From Flaveria trinervia (taxonomy: Eukaryota > Streptophyta > Magnoliopsida > Asterales > Asteraceae): 64,000 nt of DNA. Both the position numbers and the translations under genes were made by a program. The notes under the pieces are model-generated. The model made no database searches, was not told where the DNA came from, and worked only from the letters and a program-made list of their open reading frames with translations. Of this stretch, positions 44,465 through 56,359 are shown one piece after another. Where the stretch lies: assembly GCA_025506515.1 (NCBI GenBank), contig CM046452.1:39279518-39343517 (forward strand), written 5' to 3'. Each line of letters begins with the position of its first letter. Position 1 is the first letter of the stretch.

Positions 44465-45712
44465 ATGGCTGGAGGTAGATCTTCACAAGCCTCTCGCGGT
44501 AGAGGTCACGATGCTACTCTGCGACCCAACAGAGGGAGATCCAGAATCGAGAAAGTGGTTCATGAAGAACCAGAGACCCCTCATCCGGAGGGTGGTGACG
44601 AGAGCGCCAATCTGAGAGCCTCAGTAAAAGAGGCTGTAGTGGAAGAGGTTCACCAGGTCATGTAGAAGATTCTACCATCTGTGGTGACTGAAGTGATCAA
44701 GGCAGTAAGTGATGGGGAAAGGAAGGAGACGAACAGTTCCTCGGGAGGACGAGAACAACCAAAGCCGAAACGGTTCTCTCTGATCATGAGGAGGAAGAAG
44801 ATGACCCTACACCCAAGGCGACTAGAGGTTGTAATTATGGGGCGTTTATGAGATGCAAGCCCCCTACTTTCGACGGAAATAGCACAGCTGCAACTGGTCA
44901 GCGGTGGGTGAGGTAAATGGAGGTTGTCCTCGATATCAGTGAATGCCGTGAAGATCAGAAGGTGAAATTCGCTACCCACACCTTTGTGGACTCGGCTTTG
45001 TGCTGGTGGGACAACATTGTCCAAGCTAAGGGTAGCAGGGCTATTAGAAGAATGAGGTGGCCTGAACTGAAGAAGTTGGTGATTGAGGAATTCTGTCCTC
45101 ATAGAGAGATTGATAAGGTAGAAAGGGACTTCCTGCAGCTAGAGGATAGAACAATGACACACCAGTAGTACACCACCAAATTCAATGAAATGGTGCGGCT
45201 GGTGCCCGATCAAGTGACATCACTGTCACGAAAGATTAAGAGATACATCCAGGGTTGCTGGCGGATATCCGTAGGCATATGATCGCCGCCCGACCGAGCA
45301 CTTTTAGGTCGGCGGTTGACTTGGCTGGCAGATTATATGAGGAGCGTAAGGTGGTGGTGGCTGAGGTGAATAAAAGGGATGGTGGTAACCGGAACTGGAA
45401 TGGGAAACGGTTTGGACGTGGTAGAGCCACTCCAAACAATAAGGTGGCAAAGGTGGGTGACCGACATGTGGTCACATCTAGCTCAGGGCTGAGGAGGTGT
45501 GACAAATGTGGAACGGAGCATATTGGTGAGTGTAGGATGGGGATGAATGTATGCTTCAGTGTGGCCAGCCTGGCCATATTGCTAGAGACTGTAAGAAGCC
45601 AAGGGCAGAGAGCTCTGGAGCATAGAAGAAGAAGCCGGAGGAAGGAGGGCAGAAGGCAGGTGCTAGAGCTTACACCATGACCCGGGAGGAAGCCAGAGCT
45701 GATCATGATGTT
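44465..45712 (+). pseudogene. Element F gag
   Basis: ATG 44465 (MAGGRSSQASRGRGHDATLR) opens 66 codons, then a stop (TAG) in VHQVM-KIL. Later pieces: CKPPTFDGNS-like entry (about 44860, other frame), MEVVLDISECREDQKVKFAT and FVDSALCWWDNIV (retrotransposon gag domain), EEFCPHREIDKVERDFLQL, a stop in TMTHQ-YTTKFNEMVRLVP, then DIRRHMIAARPSTFRSAVDL and the zinc region CDKCGTEHIGEC. A second knuckle CF-CGQPGHIARDC is split by a one-base loss near 45555. Confidence 0.87.
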
Positions 45713-46330
45713 GTGTGAGGTATGTTTCTGGAAACCAAACTTATGCCTCTATATTGTTTGATTCCGGTGCTAGTAGGAGTTTTATTTCTACTACTTTCTG
45801 TCCTAAGTTGCCTGTTATTAGTAGAAAGGTCAGTGCACCATTTGATGTAGAAACTGCTATTGGTAAGTCCACTAGAATTACTGATGTGATAAGGGACTGT
45901 GCCATAGAACTAGAAGGTCATAGGTTTGCTGCTAGATTACACGTGATACCCCTAGCTGGATTTGATGTAGTACTAGGGATGGACTGGTTAGAAACCTATG
46001 AAGCAAACATCGTGTGTCGCAAGAAGATGAGTCGATTAGTTGCGTTCGATGGGAGTTTGGTTACGATTTATGGAGATCGCGTCACGACGATCCCGAAAAT
46101 GATTTCGTTGGCGGTGGCGGGAAAATGCATGAGGCGTGGATGTAGTGCCTACTTGGCCTATGTAAAGGATGTGGACGCGCCAACACCACAACTATCCAAT
46201 GTACTAGTTGTGTGTGACTTCCCAGACGTATTCCCGGAAGACTTACCCGGCGGGCCACCGGATCACGAGATTGAGTTCCGAATTGATCTGATACCCGTGC
46301 TCAACCCGTTGCCGAAGCACCGTATCGGTT
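45713..46330 (+). pseudogene. Element F aspartic protease
   Basis: An open frame of about 205 codons (ATG 45715). ILFDSGASRSFIS carries the DSGA active site, and FDVVLGMDWLETYEANI is the conserved end block. DFPDVFPEDLPGGPPDHEIE leads toward RT. It ends at TAG 46330-46332 in what would be the YRLAP block, a lesion. Confidence 0.88.
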
Positions 46331-46332
46331 AG

Positions 46333-47185
46333 CTCCCACGGAAATGAAAGAACTGATGGAACAGTTGCAAGAGCTGCTCGATAAGGGGTTCATTAGACCG
46401 AGTATCTCTCCCTGGGGTGCTGCGGTCCTGTTTGTGAAGAAGAAAGACAGTAGACTAAGGATGTGTATTGACTACCGAGAGCTGAACAAGTTAACGGTGA
46501 AGAACCGATACCCCCTACTAAGAATAGATGATCTGTTTGCTCCAAGGTGCCAGTTGGTTTTCGAGGATAGATTTTCGATCTGGTTACCATCAGCTGAAGG
46601 TGAAGGAGCAGGATATCCGTAAGACAGCTTTTTGCACGCGCTATGGTCACTATGAATTCCTTGTTTTGACATTTGGTCTGACCAATGTGCCAACTGCTTT
46701 TATGGACTTGATGAATCGAGTGTGTGAGCTAATGTTAGATAAATCAGTGATTGTGTTTATTGATGATATCCTGATTTATTCAAGGAGCGAGGAGGAGCAT
46801 GTCGATCACATTTGGGAGGTGTTAGAGACCATAAGAAGGGAGAAGTTGTATGCCAAACTCTCCAAGTGCGCGTTCTGGTTACATGAAGTTCAATTCTTAG
46901 GTCACGTGATAAATCCCGAGGGGATTATGGTAGACCCTGCTAAGGTGGAGGCTGTGATGCAATGGAAGTCTCCAAAGACACCATCTGAGATTCGTAGTTT
47001 CTTGGGGTTGGCGGAGTATTATCGAAGGTCATGCAGGACTTTTCCAAGATCGCTTCTCCACTGACCAAGTTGACCTGAAAGGATGTAAATTTTATATGGG
47101 TCAAGCCCAATAATAGGCGTTCGAGGAGTTAAAAGTGAGGTTGACTCAAGCTCCTGTCTTGTCATTACCCGAAGGGAGCAAGGAT
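46333..47185 (+). pseudogene. Element F reverse transcriptase
   Basis: ELLDKGFIRPSISPWGAAVL, RMCIDYRELNKLTVKNRYPL, then a short deletion and shift near 46530-46545 (DDLF-QGASWFSRIDFRSGYH), TAFCTRYGHYEFLVLTFGLT, and the catalytic FIDD at 46756-46767, intact. SKCAFWLHEVQFLGHVI and the MQWKSPKTPSEIRSFLGLAE connection block follow. The frame breaks at about 47035, and fragments of the RNase H lead-in (ASPLTKLT-type) follow. Confidence 0.9.
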
Positions 47186-47248
47186 TTGGTGGTATATTCA
47201 GATGCTTCTTACTCGGGGTTGGGGTGTGTATTAATGCAGAGAGGGAAG
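47186..47248 (+). pseudogene. Element F RNase H, first part only
   Basis: DLVVYSDASYSGLGCVLMQ shows the first catalytic Asp. The coding sequence then breaks off within GK at about 47248, where the LTR of element G begins. Confidence 0.85.
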
Positions 47249-48047
47249 TGCAGGATCGTTGAAGGGTTAGTTACAACACAATAACACAAAGAGGAGATTA
47301 ACTAAACTTTAATCAAACAGTAAATTGGATTAACCAAGTGTTGAGATACTAAGAACACAAGTAATGCAAGAGACAGAACACAAAGAACACAAGTATTTGG
47401 TTCTAAAGAATGCAGTATATTGCCTTCTCTATGTTCTATTACAAGTGTTACAAAGCATATTCGAAAGATACAAGAACATGAGATACTTATACTACATCCT
47501 ACAGCCGGCTATACTTTGAAAGCCAGCTGGATACAATTGACTAGACACAAACAAAATCAATTATAGAGTCAAAAGGTAGATTGCCTTTTGACTTGTGACT
47601 ATGACATGCCATAGCTCACATCTTTATCTATTACAAAAAGGATAAAGTACATAAAGTAGAAAGTTACAGACTCAAGACCTCAATGTAGAGTTACCAAAAG
47701 CATGGACCTTTTCACCAACTCATGTAAGTTGGTGACTTGTAGAGGTGCAGCGGCAAGGTGTCCAGCTTTATGGAACAGTACATCAGATAAAACATATTAC
47801 TAAAAGTCTTCGGAAGAAATCTGCCTTCATGAACTTGAAGCTTCGGAAGACTTTGTCTCTGAGGCTTGGGAAGACTTCATGTTTGGCTTCAGAAGATATT
47901 GGTCTTGTCTTCGGAAGATTTCACACTTAGAGTATTTTTTGGTTTCATGTTTGAAACTTCCTAAGCTTCTTCTTTAATGCACTTATGCAGCATGCAGGAA
48001 AGACTTAAGATGTTTAGGTTGCATCAGCCTCTTCATTAATCTCTACA
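47249..48047 (-). repeat. Element G 3' LTR
   Basis: About 799 bp. The minus strand starts TGTAGAGATTAATGAAG at 48047 and ends at about TTCAACGATCCTGCA (47249). It matches A's LTR, including the TTCCGAAG copies (47810-47930). The left end is set by the break in the gypsy frame, so it may be a few bases off. Confidence 0.85.
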
Positions 48048-48060
48048 AACTCCCCCTAGG
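48048..48060 (-). other. Element G polypurine tract
   Basis: ACTCCCCCTAGG on + reads CCTAGGGGGAGT on minus, directly before the LTR start. Confidence 0.88.
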
Positions 48061-48088
48061 CTGATGCTACCAAAACACTTTGAAAACT

Positions 48089-50620
48089 TCAGATATTAAC
48101 AGTCCTCATTAGGATGATCACCATTCCTTTCTTCATAAGATGATCAGGATCCTTCAGGCTGTCAAAGTGTCTTCTCATCTCAAAGAGGTCATGTAGAGGC
48201 AACTGAAACATATCTTGCCATGTATAAATGTCTTCAATGCTTTGATCTCTAATAACAGGCCATCTTTCTGGATTTTTGTGGTGTATGTCCAAAACAAGAT
48301 GAGTCTTCCTATTTCTAGAGGAGCTATTTGAATTTGAGTTGGTGAAGCTTCCTCTGGCTGCACATCCTCAGGTTGTTCTGATTCATCCTAAGGTTTAGAA
48401 GGGGATGCAGGGTTCTTCTTCTTCTTAGGCTTTGGTCTAGAAGCCATCCTCTTCTTTCTCTTTCCAAATTTTAACTGAGAAGACCGGCCTGCAGCACCAG
48501 ATTGGTCTTCACTGTCTTTCTTAGTTGGGACTTCCTCTCTCTCAGGTTCAGATGGAGAGGGAGGTTCACCCTGCTATCGATCAGAAGATGAAGCTTGCTG
48601 AGCATTAGCAGGAGGTTTGGGTTATGTTGTCTCTACTTGTTCAACCTTAACCTCCACTTAAGGTGGAACCTAACTTGGAGTGGAGTGTAAGTCAGTGAGC
48701 TCTCCACTCTTAATCTTCTGCTTGATTACCCTGATATGCTCATCCATAGTGGATAGAGACATGGGTCCAAGTCTCCTTCCAAAGAATCCATACAGCTTTA
48801 AGAAGCGAATCATCCTCTGCCTATCAGCAGACTTCTTCATGCTCTTTTGGATGATGGCTCTTGATATGCAGCTTCTTCCATTAGCTTCTTCTTTCTTGTC
48901 TTTCTTTTGTTGACTAGCTCAAGCTGAAGTTGTTTTAAGTACTCAAACTTAATATAGTCATAAGGCAAGGGAAGGAGTGCCTCTGCCTGATAGAAGCCTG
49001 TGGCACTCAGGTAGTTAATCATCTTGATTCTGTCTTCTTCTTTATCTATCTGAGGTTCTTGTTGAACCACATCCTCTTATTCAGGACTTTCTTGCACTGC
49101 GAGAGGGTAGGCATACCTTTGTACAGTCTTTTTCTTCTTCTCTCTTCTTTGACTTGTACTAGGAGTTCTGCATCTTCTGCCTCCTTCTTCTCTCTTGACC
49201 TTTCCAGGTCAACCAGTTCGTTCAACTCATCCAAGGGAAGAGAATTGACACTATCTATGTCATAGTTCCTAGTTTGCACATAGTTAATCCTGATTGCCCT
49301 TAACTCATCATTCTGAGTATCTGGTCTGGGGGCAGCCCTGATTGCAGACTCCATGAGTCTTGGAGACTCAATAAAGGAACTTTCTCCCCTTAGCCTCCTT
49401 TTCCTCTCTCTCTCCCCCTCCTCAATCTCCATAAATGTCATCTTTCTTTTCCCTTTGTCACTCACAGACCTTTGTGACTTAGGGTGGAGAGAGCTTTGGC
49501 CTTCATTGCTTGTTGTAGCATCTGAGCTCAGGCCAGAGAGTGTTTGAGAAGCACCTTCACCAGCAGGTGTCTCAGAAGGAACATGGATCTCTGCAGCAGT
49601 TGGAGATGATGAGACAGGGCTCTCAGGTTCTGTCACTGGGCTTTCAGTCAAGGTTTCCCCTATGAAGCTAATCTTAAGGTCTGCCTCAACATCCAATTGC
49701 CCGATGACATTGCCTGATTGCCTAAGTCTCCTTCTTAAGCTGAACTCTGCAGTGATCCTATCTTGGATTCTTTTAGCCAGTCTGTCAGCTTGTCTTGATT
49801 GGCTTGGGTTGACAAGTGGCATGTTGACTAGTTCCAGACATTCATAATAGTCCATGGTCTGAAAATTGAAGACTTCTTGCTGTCTTTGAACTCTTATGAT
49901 GATTAGGGCCTTCCTGTTGTTGTCATACCTCCACCCAATGATGTGATTGGAAAATGGTGAAGGTGACCTAGCCATTGGTATCCCATCCTCAAACAGACTC
50001 TGTATGAAGGAGTCTGTGTAGTCCACATCAATGTGAACTAGATGAAGTTGCTGAGAATGCACAGTTGTAAGTGAGGATGGTGAGTCCTCAATGTCCATTC
50101 TCTCTGAAGAACTCCCAGGTTCTATGGCTGTAATGACTTTCTCCCCCTTTTTGGTAGCATCACCCACTTGCATACGTGAGCTGGAAGATATGTCAATCAT
50201 ATCCACAGGTCTTGTGTTCCTGGTTGAGCTCTCCTTAAGGGTCTCCCAGCTAGTTTTTCCTTAAGATATGAAATCTCAAGTTACTGATCATTGATCCTGT
50301 TGTGTAGGGTAGTCATCTAAGATTCAAGGTGACTGACCTTTGAGACTAGGTAAGTGCATGTTTTAGACAATTTTTGCACCAGTAGTCTCAGATTCCCCTC
50401 ATCTTCATCACAAGATTCATTGGGGGATAAGAGATTGGACCAGAGTCCTCTCCCTCACCACCAGCTTGAGGTTCTTGGCTGCTGGTTTTCTTCTGCTCAC
50501 TGGCAATCTCAGTTGAGATGTCAGTGCGCTGAGTTGCCATGGTTGAGTTCTTAATGATGTAATCACTTTCAAAGTGAGAGCCTCTTTCATATGGACATCC
50601 TGAACAGGTTCAGGAGTGTC
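48089..50620 (-). pseudogene. Element G extra 3' gene (aORF), best preserved copy of the A family
   Basis: One frame is open for 386 codons (50206-49046), from MDMIDISSSSRMQVGDATKK. It includes DVDYTDSFIQSLFEDGIP, SNHIIGWRYDNNRKALIIIR, TMDYYECLELVNMPLVNPSQ, a Ser/Thr/Glu-rich segment, a basic KGKRKM patch, RINYVQTRNYDIDSVNSLPL and a charged ERSREKKEAEDAELLVQVKE stretch likely to be coiled coil. After 49046 it continues in other frames to MRRHFDSLKDPDHLM and a stop at 48089. Compared with element A (12800-14923) the protein is clearly the same, but the lesions sit at different places. The N-terminal domain is missing because E cuts in at 50620 (at PEPVQDVHM in A). Confidence 0.85.
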
Positions 50621-51300
50621 TGTTGGACCCTGAAAGGATCATACATGCCAATTCAAGTGGTGGATGGTTGCTCTGCTGGAATCCCTCATGTCCAAGAACA
50701 ATTCGGATCAAGACAAGTATCTGCTGAATAAGAAGAAAAATACAAGTGTGGTCATCCGCATTTGTCAATGCGGATGACAAGTTAACAAATGCGGATATAC
50801 ATTTGTTCATCCGCATTGACCAATGCGGATTACCAAGAAATGCGGACAAGTGTTTTGTTCATCCGCATTTACCAATGCGGATGACCAAACTTCAATGCGG
50901 TTGAAGAAATGTTGATGAAGTCAACTCATCCGCATTTGTCAATGCAGATGATCACAGCCAATGCTGATGAAGACTTAAACTAGCTTTAGTAAGGGTAGTT
51001 TAGTCTTTTGTAATGGCAACGTGTCTGCCTATAAATAGAATAGTATACCTCATACATGGGGTAACTTTTGTCTGTAATTTGATTTGATTCTTGGTTCCTA
51101 GAATGTTCTGTTTGCATTGAATGTTGTTGTAATCAATCAATCAAAGTATTCAATATATACAAACATATTTATGAGTATCATGTGTATTCAATGTTCATTG
51201 ATTATCTGATTCCGCCTCTCAATCTGTGACTCAATCACTATATTCGGTCCTTATTGATTCACATCAACTGAGATTATCTTTCTCAAATCCTATCCAGTCA
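50621..51300 (+). repeat. Element E 5' LTR
   Basis: 680 bp from TGTTGGACCCTGAAAGG to CAGTCA, followed by the primer site. The part 50750-50965 carries many CATCCGCATT/AATGCGGATG inverted pairs. At 50752-50777 the arms TCATCCGCATT and AATGCGGATGA pair perfectly around a 4-base loop. TATA box at 51030-51038. Confidence 0.93.
51030..51038 (+). promoter_or_regulatory. Element E LTR TATA box
   Basis: TATAAATAG, about 265 bases before the LTR end and just after the hairpin-rich part, so the hairpin array would be in U3 and mostly outside the 5' end of the transcript. Confidence 0.78.
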
Positions 51301-51302
51301 AT

Positions 51303-51315
51303 TGGTATCAGAGCC
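51303..51315 (+). other. Element E primer binding site
   Basis: TGGTATCAGAGCC, two bases after the LTR; a perfect initiator Met tRNA complement. Confidence 0.94.
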
Positions 51316-51656
51316 ACGGCTCTCAGTTCTTACTCAGATCTGCACAGATCTGGTCTGAACCCGATAGATCTGGTGATTGAGTAGCTGAACAGAGTATTTA
51401 TACATCTCTAATCAGTTTACACACCGAATACTACCTGAAATACTCATCAACAGCCCCTCATTCAACCAATCAGTCGAACACATAACATCTTACAGACTAC
51501 AAGTCCGACAACCTACAACAATACAAAGACACTCCTGATTACAGACATCATAGTCATCAGATCTGAATCTACTGGACGTTTTTAATGATTATTTGAACTA
51601 AACCCACTGAATAGACTTAAAAACTCACTAATCCATACTAAAAATCAACTGATAAA
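51316..51656 (+). other. Element E leader
   Basis: 340 bases between primer site and gag ATG, with no coding frame or clear repeat. Confidence 0.7.
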
Positions 51657-54600
51657 ATGGATTCTCACAATTATTCAGAACTTGGGCATACCCCAAAACC
51701 ACCAATGCTGAAACATAAATCTGAGTTCAAACAATGGAAAATAAGATTTATGATTTTATACTGTGTAGATCCTGACTACTGGATTTCGATATGTAAAGGT
51801 CCCCACATCCCAATAACACTGTCAGCTGATCGGGCAACTCTCTACAGAACACCAGGATTCCCATTGAAGATCTTACTCTAGATGATGACGATTATAAGAA
51901 GATCAAGATTGACCTTAAAGCATATTCCATCCTCACTCAAGCACTTAAGATGGATGTGCTTAAAAGGCTGGAGAAGTATGGAACTGCAAAAGCAGTTTGG
52001 GATGCTTTGCAAATTATGTGTGAAGGAAGTAGTGAGGTTGCTAAAATCAACCGAGACAAACTGATAAATCAGTATGAAACCTTCCATCATTTCAAAGGGG
52101 AATCAATTTCTAAACAATTGCACGGATTCGTGCAGTTAGTAAATGATTTGGAATAATGGGAGTGACTTACAAATCAAAATACCTCAACAAGAAAATGTTA
52201 CATAGTCTTCCAGAGCATTGGAAACAAAACGTAACAATGCTGAAAAAATACTCTTGATTTGGAGAGTACCACTCTTGACATAATGATTGCAAAAATTGAA
52301 GCACTGGAACTTGATGAAAGAAGTAGGAATCTTGGAGGACCAAAAGTTTTGAAGCTTATAAGTTTCCATCTGAAACTCATTCTGTTGATAATGCCTTCAT
52401 CACTGAAGAGGATGACTTTCTGTCATCTGGAGATCAACACAAAACACTGGATTCTTTGCAGCATACTCATTAACAGACCATCAGCATCAGCATCAACATC
52501 AACCAATCAATCAACAGGATTATCTTCTGTCTCTACCAACCCTACTGATGATCAAAAAACAGAAGAACAGAAGGCTACATATAATGCCTTTGTAGCAAGT
52601 TTTGAGGCATATTTGGGAGGAAGACTGACTTCTGCACATCTAATCCAAGAAGATCTGGAGGAAATGGATCTAGATGATGTAGAAGAGATGGATTTACAAT
52701 GGCAAATGGCTGTGATTGCCATGAGAGCTAAAAGTTTTTCAAGAAAGGCAAAAAACTCAGCCTGAATGAAAATACTAAGCTCGGATATGACAAATCCAAA
52801 GTCAAATGCTTCAATTGTGGAATAGCCGGGCACTTCTCTAGAGAATGTAATGCTCCAAGAAGAAACAACAATACTCCACAACATTCTCAGAGTCAGTCAT
52901 CATATCAACCGTCTTCAAGCATTCCCTCCCCAATCATCAGCAACAATATCATCATCAACAACAACAATCTTCTCAAGCTCACCTCAACTGGCCAATCAAG
53001 CTTTTGGGAGCAACCAACCTTGAGTAAATGCACTTCTGATCAGACAAGTCGGAGTGTGTGACTGGAGCATGTATGCTGAGGAAGTCAAGCCACAATTCCA
53101 GAACCATGCACTGATGGCACACATTAATGATGGACCATCCCCCATGTCATCTGGGGTAAAATCCAATCTTTGTTCTGATAAGTGCATAAATGAACTTCAA
53201 GGTTATAGAGAGCATAACCACAAATTGGCTGAGAAAATAAAAGAGGAGAAGTAAAGTCAGATGATGAAGAGAGAAAAAAAAGTTTTGAAATTAAAATTAA
53301 ATCTCTCATCTCTGACATAGAAAAACTTCATGGTGAGAAGTATTCTCTTGCAGCGGAGAATGAGCTATTATCTGAAAAATTAGCTCAATCTAAAGCTGAC
53401 CAAGCCCTTACTGAAACGAAACTTGAAAAGTTTCATCAATCTTCAGTAAAGCTGCAAGAGATGCTGGATTCTCAAAAGGATCCAAAGGACATGTCAGGGA
53501 TTGGGTATAATTCATGTCCTCCACCATACAATGACAACTATACTGTCATGCCTGAATCTGTCACACTCAAAAATCAAACTGAACCTAACACTATTAAAAC
53601 CCACACGATAGTAAAACAATCACAAATCCTCAAAATGAACCAAGTGTTTACATTGAAAGTAGTGAGGATAAATTCAAGTTGGTCACCCAATAAAATAAAA
53701 GAGTGTTCAGACAAGACTGTAAGTGTTGTCAAACCAGTCAGCCCCATTAAAGCTATTGTTCCATTCATAAAATTCATACCTCCTATAGCTAATGGGAAAA
53801 AGAAGTTTGTGCAAAAGATTAAACCCTCTGCTGAAAGCAGTTCTGATAATGAGATCAATACTCATCAAAATTCAAGCATATCAGATGAAGTTCATTAAAA
53901 GGAAATAACAAAAAATCTCTGAGTTCAAAATCACACAGTCAACCTGATCCTCAAACATCAAAATCAAGAAATGGAGTAGGATTTGACATATGCAATAAAT
54001 CATGTTGAACAGTTTGAGAAAGAGCTACAGAAAAGGATGAGGAAACGAAAACAGCCTCAAAAGACAATCAAATTCAGTGCAGTAAAGCAAACTGCACAAA
54101 AGGCTGAATTGATTCTTCTTCTTCCTCAAAGAATGATACTAAGTTGAAAAAGGGAAAATCAACTGAGTCAAGACCAGTAAAATCTAAGAAAATTAACAAG
54201 CATATGTATTGTGACATATGTGATATGTTAACCACAAAACAGAGGAGTGCTTTTTCAATCTATATTGCTCCATCTGTGACATGAACATCATTCAACAAAA
54301 ACATGTTATTTCAACAAATATTGTTCAGTCGTGACTTAAACAATCACAATACAATGACTGTTATTACAAGAAATCGAGAGTGAGAATTCCTCAAAACAAG
54401 CCTATCTCACCAACATCATTTGACAAAACAACTGTTAGAGTCACATTTATAATAACAAATCAAGGACATATAAACCAACAAAGGATGAAAATATGAAAGA
54501 CTCAGGTAAAAATCAAAGAAACAAATATAAAAAACGATTTCATAATTGTTCTGATTTTTCAAATGATGGTGATGAAATAGCTCATTCATATTCTCACAGA

Positions 54601-54750
54601 AAATCTCAAAGACCACCTCTAATTAGGTCACAGTTAGAGGAAAACTTCAAGAGGTCACCATTATGCATAGAAACGGGATACCCAAGACCGTGGTGGCTTG
54701 GGTTCCATATTCTAACTAGTTCTTTTATGCTTGCAGGGTCACCCATATAG
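51657..54750 (+). pseudogene. Element E gag polyprotein
   Basis: ATG 51657 (MDSHNYSELGHTPKPPMLKH) starts a capsid region: SEFKQWKIRFMILYCVDPDY, a frame break at about 51880, KMDVLKRLEKYGTAKAVWDA, KINRDKLINQYETFHHFKGE, a stop in NDLE-WE, and DIMIAKIEALELDERSRNLG. Then comes acidic DLEEMDLDDVEEMDLQWQMA, as in D, and the zinc knuckle CFNCGIAGHFSREC (52810-52851). A coiled-coil-like stretch follows (HNHKLAEKIKEEK; KYSLAAENELLSEKLAQSKA), then GIGYNSCPPP (53500-53530). A second, broken knuckle (YCDICD / NHKTEECFF) lies around 54207-54260. The frame then runs into protease. Confidence 0.83.
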
Positions 54751-54897
54751 GTCTAATAGCCTATGGTATGTGGATAGTGGATGCTCCCGACACATGACTG
54801 GAGATCGTTCCCTCCTTCATGATTTCAAGCAAATAAAGGAACACTTGTGGCATTTGGAAGAGATTCACAAGGTGGTAGGATTACATGAGAAGGATCT
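54751..54897 (+). pseudogene. Element E aspartic protease
   Basis: SLWYVDSGCSRHMTGDRSLL (about 54760-54820) has the DSG active site. Stops follow at about 54890, before the FDKVNYCEQLNFNLLSVSQI block that begins in another frame. Confidence 0.85.
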
Positions 54898-56359
54898 GTG
54901 ACAAATGGGATGCTCAGCTTTGATAAAGTTAATTATTGTGAACAACTCAATTTCAATCTTCTAAGCGTGTCTCAGATCTGCGACAAGAGATATTCGACTC
55001 ACTTTACCGACACCCACTGTTATATTCTAAAGTCAGGATTTCATATCCCTGAAGAATGGGTTGTATTAAAGACTCCGAGAAAGAATAATACTTATGTCTT
55101 AAACCTTAATTCTACTGCACTAACAGAAGAAACATGTCTCTTGTCAAAAGCATCATTTGATGAATCACAGCTTTGGCACCGACGTTTGGGGCACACAAAT
55201 TTCAAAAACATGAACAGATTAGTAAAAGGAAACCATGTCATTGGATTGCCTCGAAAAGAATTTCATTTTATTGATCACTGTTCAGCATGCCTCAAAGGAA
55301 AACAACATAAATCTTCACATAAACTAAAACTTGTGAACTCAAACAATACTCCATTGAAACTACTTCATATGGATCTCTTTGGCCCAACACATGTCATGAG
55401 TATGGGAAAGAAACAGTATTGTTTGGTTATCATTGATGACTTTTCACGATTCACATGGGTTTTCTTCCTACTTCATAAAAATGAAGCATCCTCAATAATC
55501 AAAGAGTTTATCACTAAAATTGAGAACCAACTTGACTATAAGGTCAAAAGCATAAGAAGTGATAATGGGCCAGAATTTAAAAATGAAGACATGAGCTCAT
55601 TTTGCACAATTAAAGGCATAGCTCATCATTTAGTGCGGCTAGAACTCCTCAACAAAATGGGGTAGCTGAAAGGAGAAATAGAACACTAATTGAAGCAGCA
55701 AGAACTATGCTAGCTGATGCTAAATTGCCAATAACCTTTTGGCAGAGGCAGTTAACACATCATGCTTTGTACAAAATCGAACTATGATTGTCAAAGAAAG
55801 AAACATGACTCCATATGAACTGCTGTTTCAAAGAAAACCATTTATTGGATTTCTTAAGTAATTTGGTAGTCCAGTCTCAATATTAAATACCCGTGACCAT
55901 TTGGGAAAATGTTCAGCTAAGTTTGATGAAGGATTCTTTGTAGGTTATTCTTCTGTGTCAAAGGCTTACAGAGTGTTTAATCCTCGATTAAACATTGTTG
56001 ATGAATCAACTAATGTTCAATTTAAGGAACATTCATTTCCCAATCTACAAATGGTCCCGATTGGTTATTTGATATTGACTCTTTTACAAAATCTTTTGAT
56101 CAATTTTATTTGTCTGATGCAAGTAACCTACTTTCAGTTAGTTCATCTTCAAGCATAGAAAGGAGAATTGACTTTCCATTAATTCCTCCTACTCACACTG
56201 AAGAACCAAATGAAGATGTACCTCTGCAAGCTGACCCCATCAGACAATCAACCATAAATCAAATCATTTCAAATGCAGGAGGACCCAGCTGTTACCATCT
56301 AATTCAGAAGATCAATCTATAGCAATTAGAAATGAAAAACAAGCATTGCCTTCAGCTAA
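54898..56359 (+). pseudogene. Element E integrase and linker
   Basis: Open from 54898 to 55665: NLLSVSQICDKRYS, LWHRRLGHTNFKNMNRLV (His pair), CSACLKGKQHKSSH (Cys pair), LLHMDLFGPTHVMSMGKKQY (Asp), VKSIRSDNGPEFKNED (Asp). The Glu block (AERRNRTLIEA-type, about 55665-55700) is in a shifted frame, and more breaks follow to 55900. GFFVGYSSVSKAYRVFNPRL is the C-terminal part. The linker (56110-56360) is Ser/Pro/Asn-rich. Confidence 0.88.

Larger units (their letters stand above)
41943..47248 (+). mobile_element. Element F: gypsy (Ty3-type, chromovirus-like) element, truncated by element G
   Basis: It has a 5' LTR (41943-44109), iMet primer site, gag, DSG protease, RT and the first bases of RNase H, ending at 47248 where element G is inserted. 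The remainder would lie beyond E, outside the window. Order and wording (DFPDVFPEDLPG; FIRPSISPWGAAVLFVKKKD) resemble the Tekay/Del group of chromoviruses as I know it, though the diagnostic chromodomain is not in view. Confidence 0.88.
47249..50620 (-). mobile_element. Element G: second copy of the element A family, inserted in F, cut by E
   Basis: On the minus strand the visible part is aORF (50620-48089), polypurine tract (48060-48048) and 3' LTR (48047-47249). It matches element A (12400-15760) throughout. It interrupts the RNase H of gypsy element F and is itself interrupted at 50620 by the LTR of element E. Its 5' portion would lie past E. Confidence 0.9.

Noticed and set aside
44650..45102. 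150-codon minus-strand frame (and 45236-45706 minus)
   Set aside because: Antisense to gypsy gag, whose domain motifs are clear on the plus strand.
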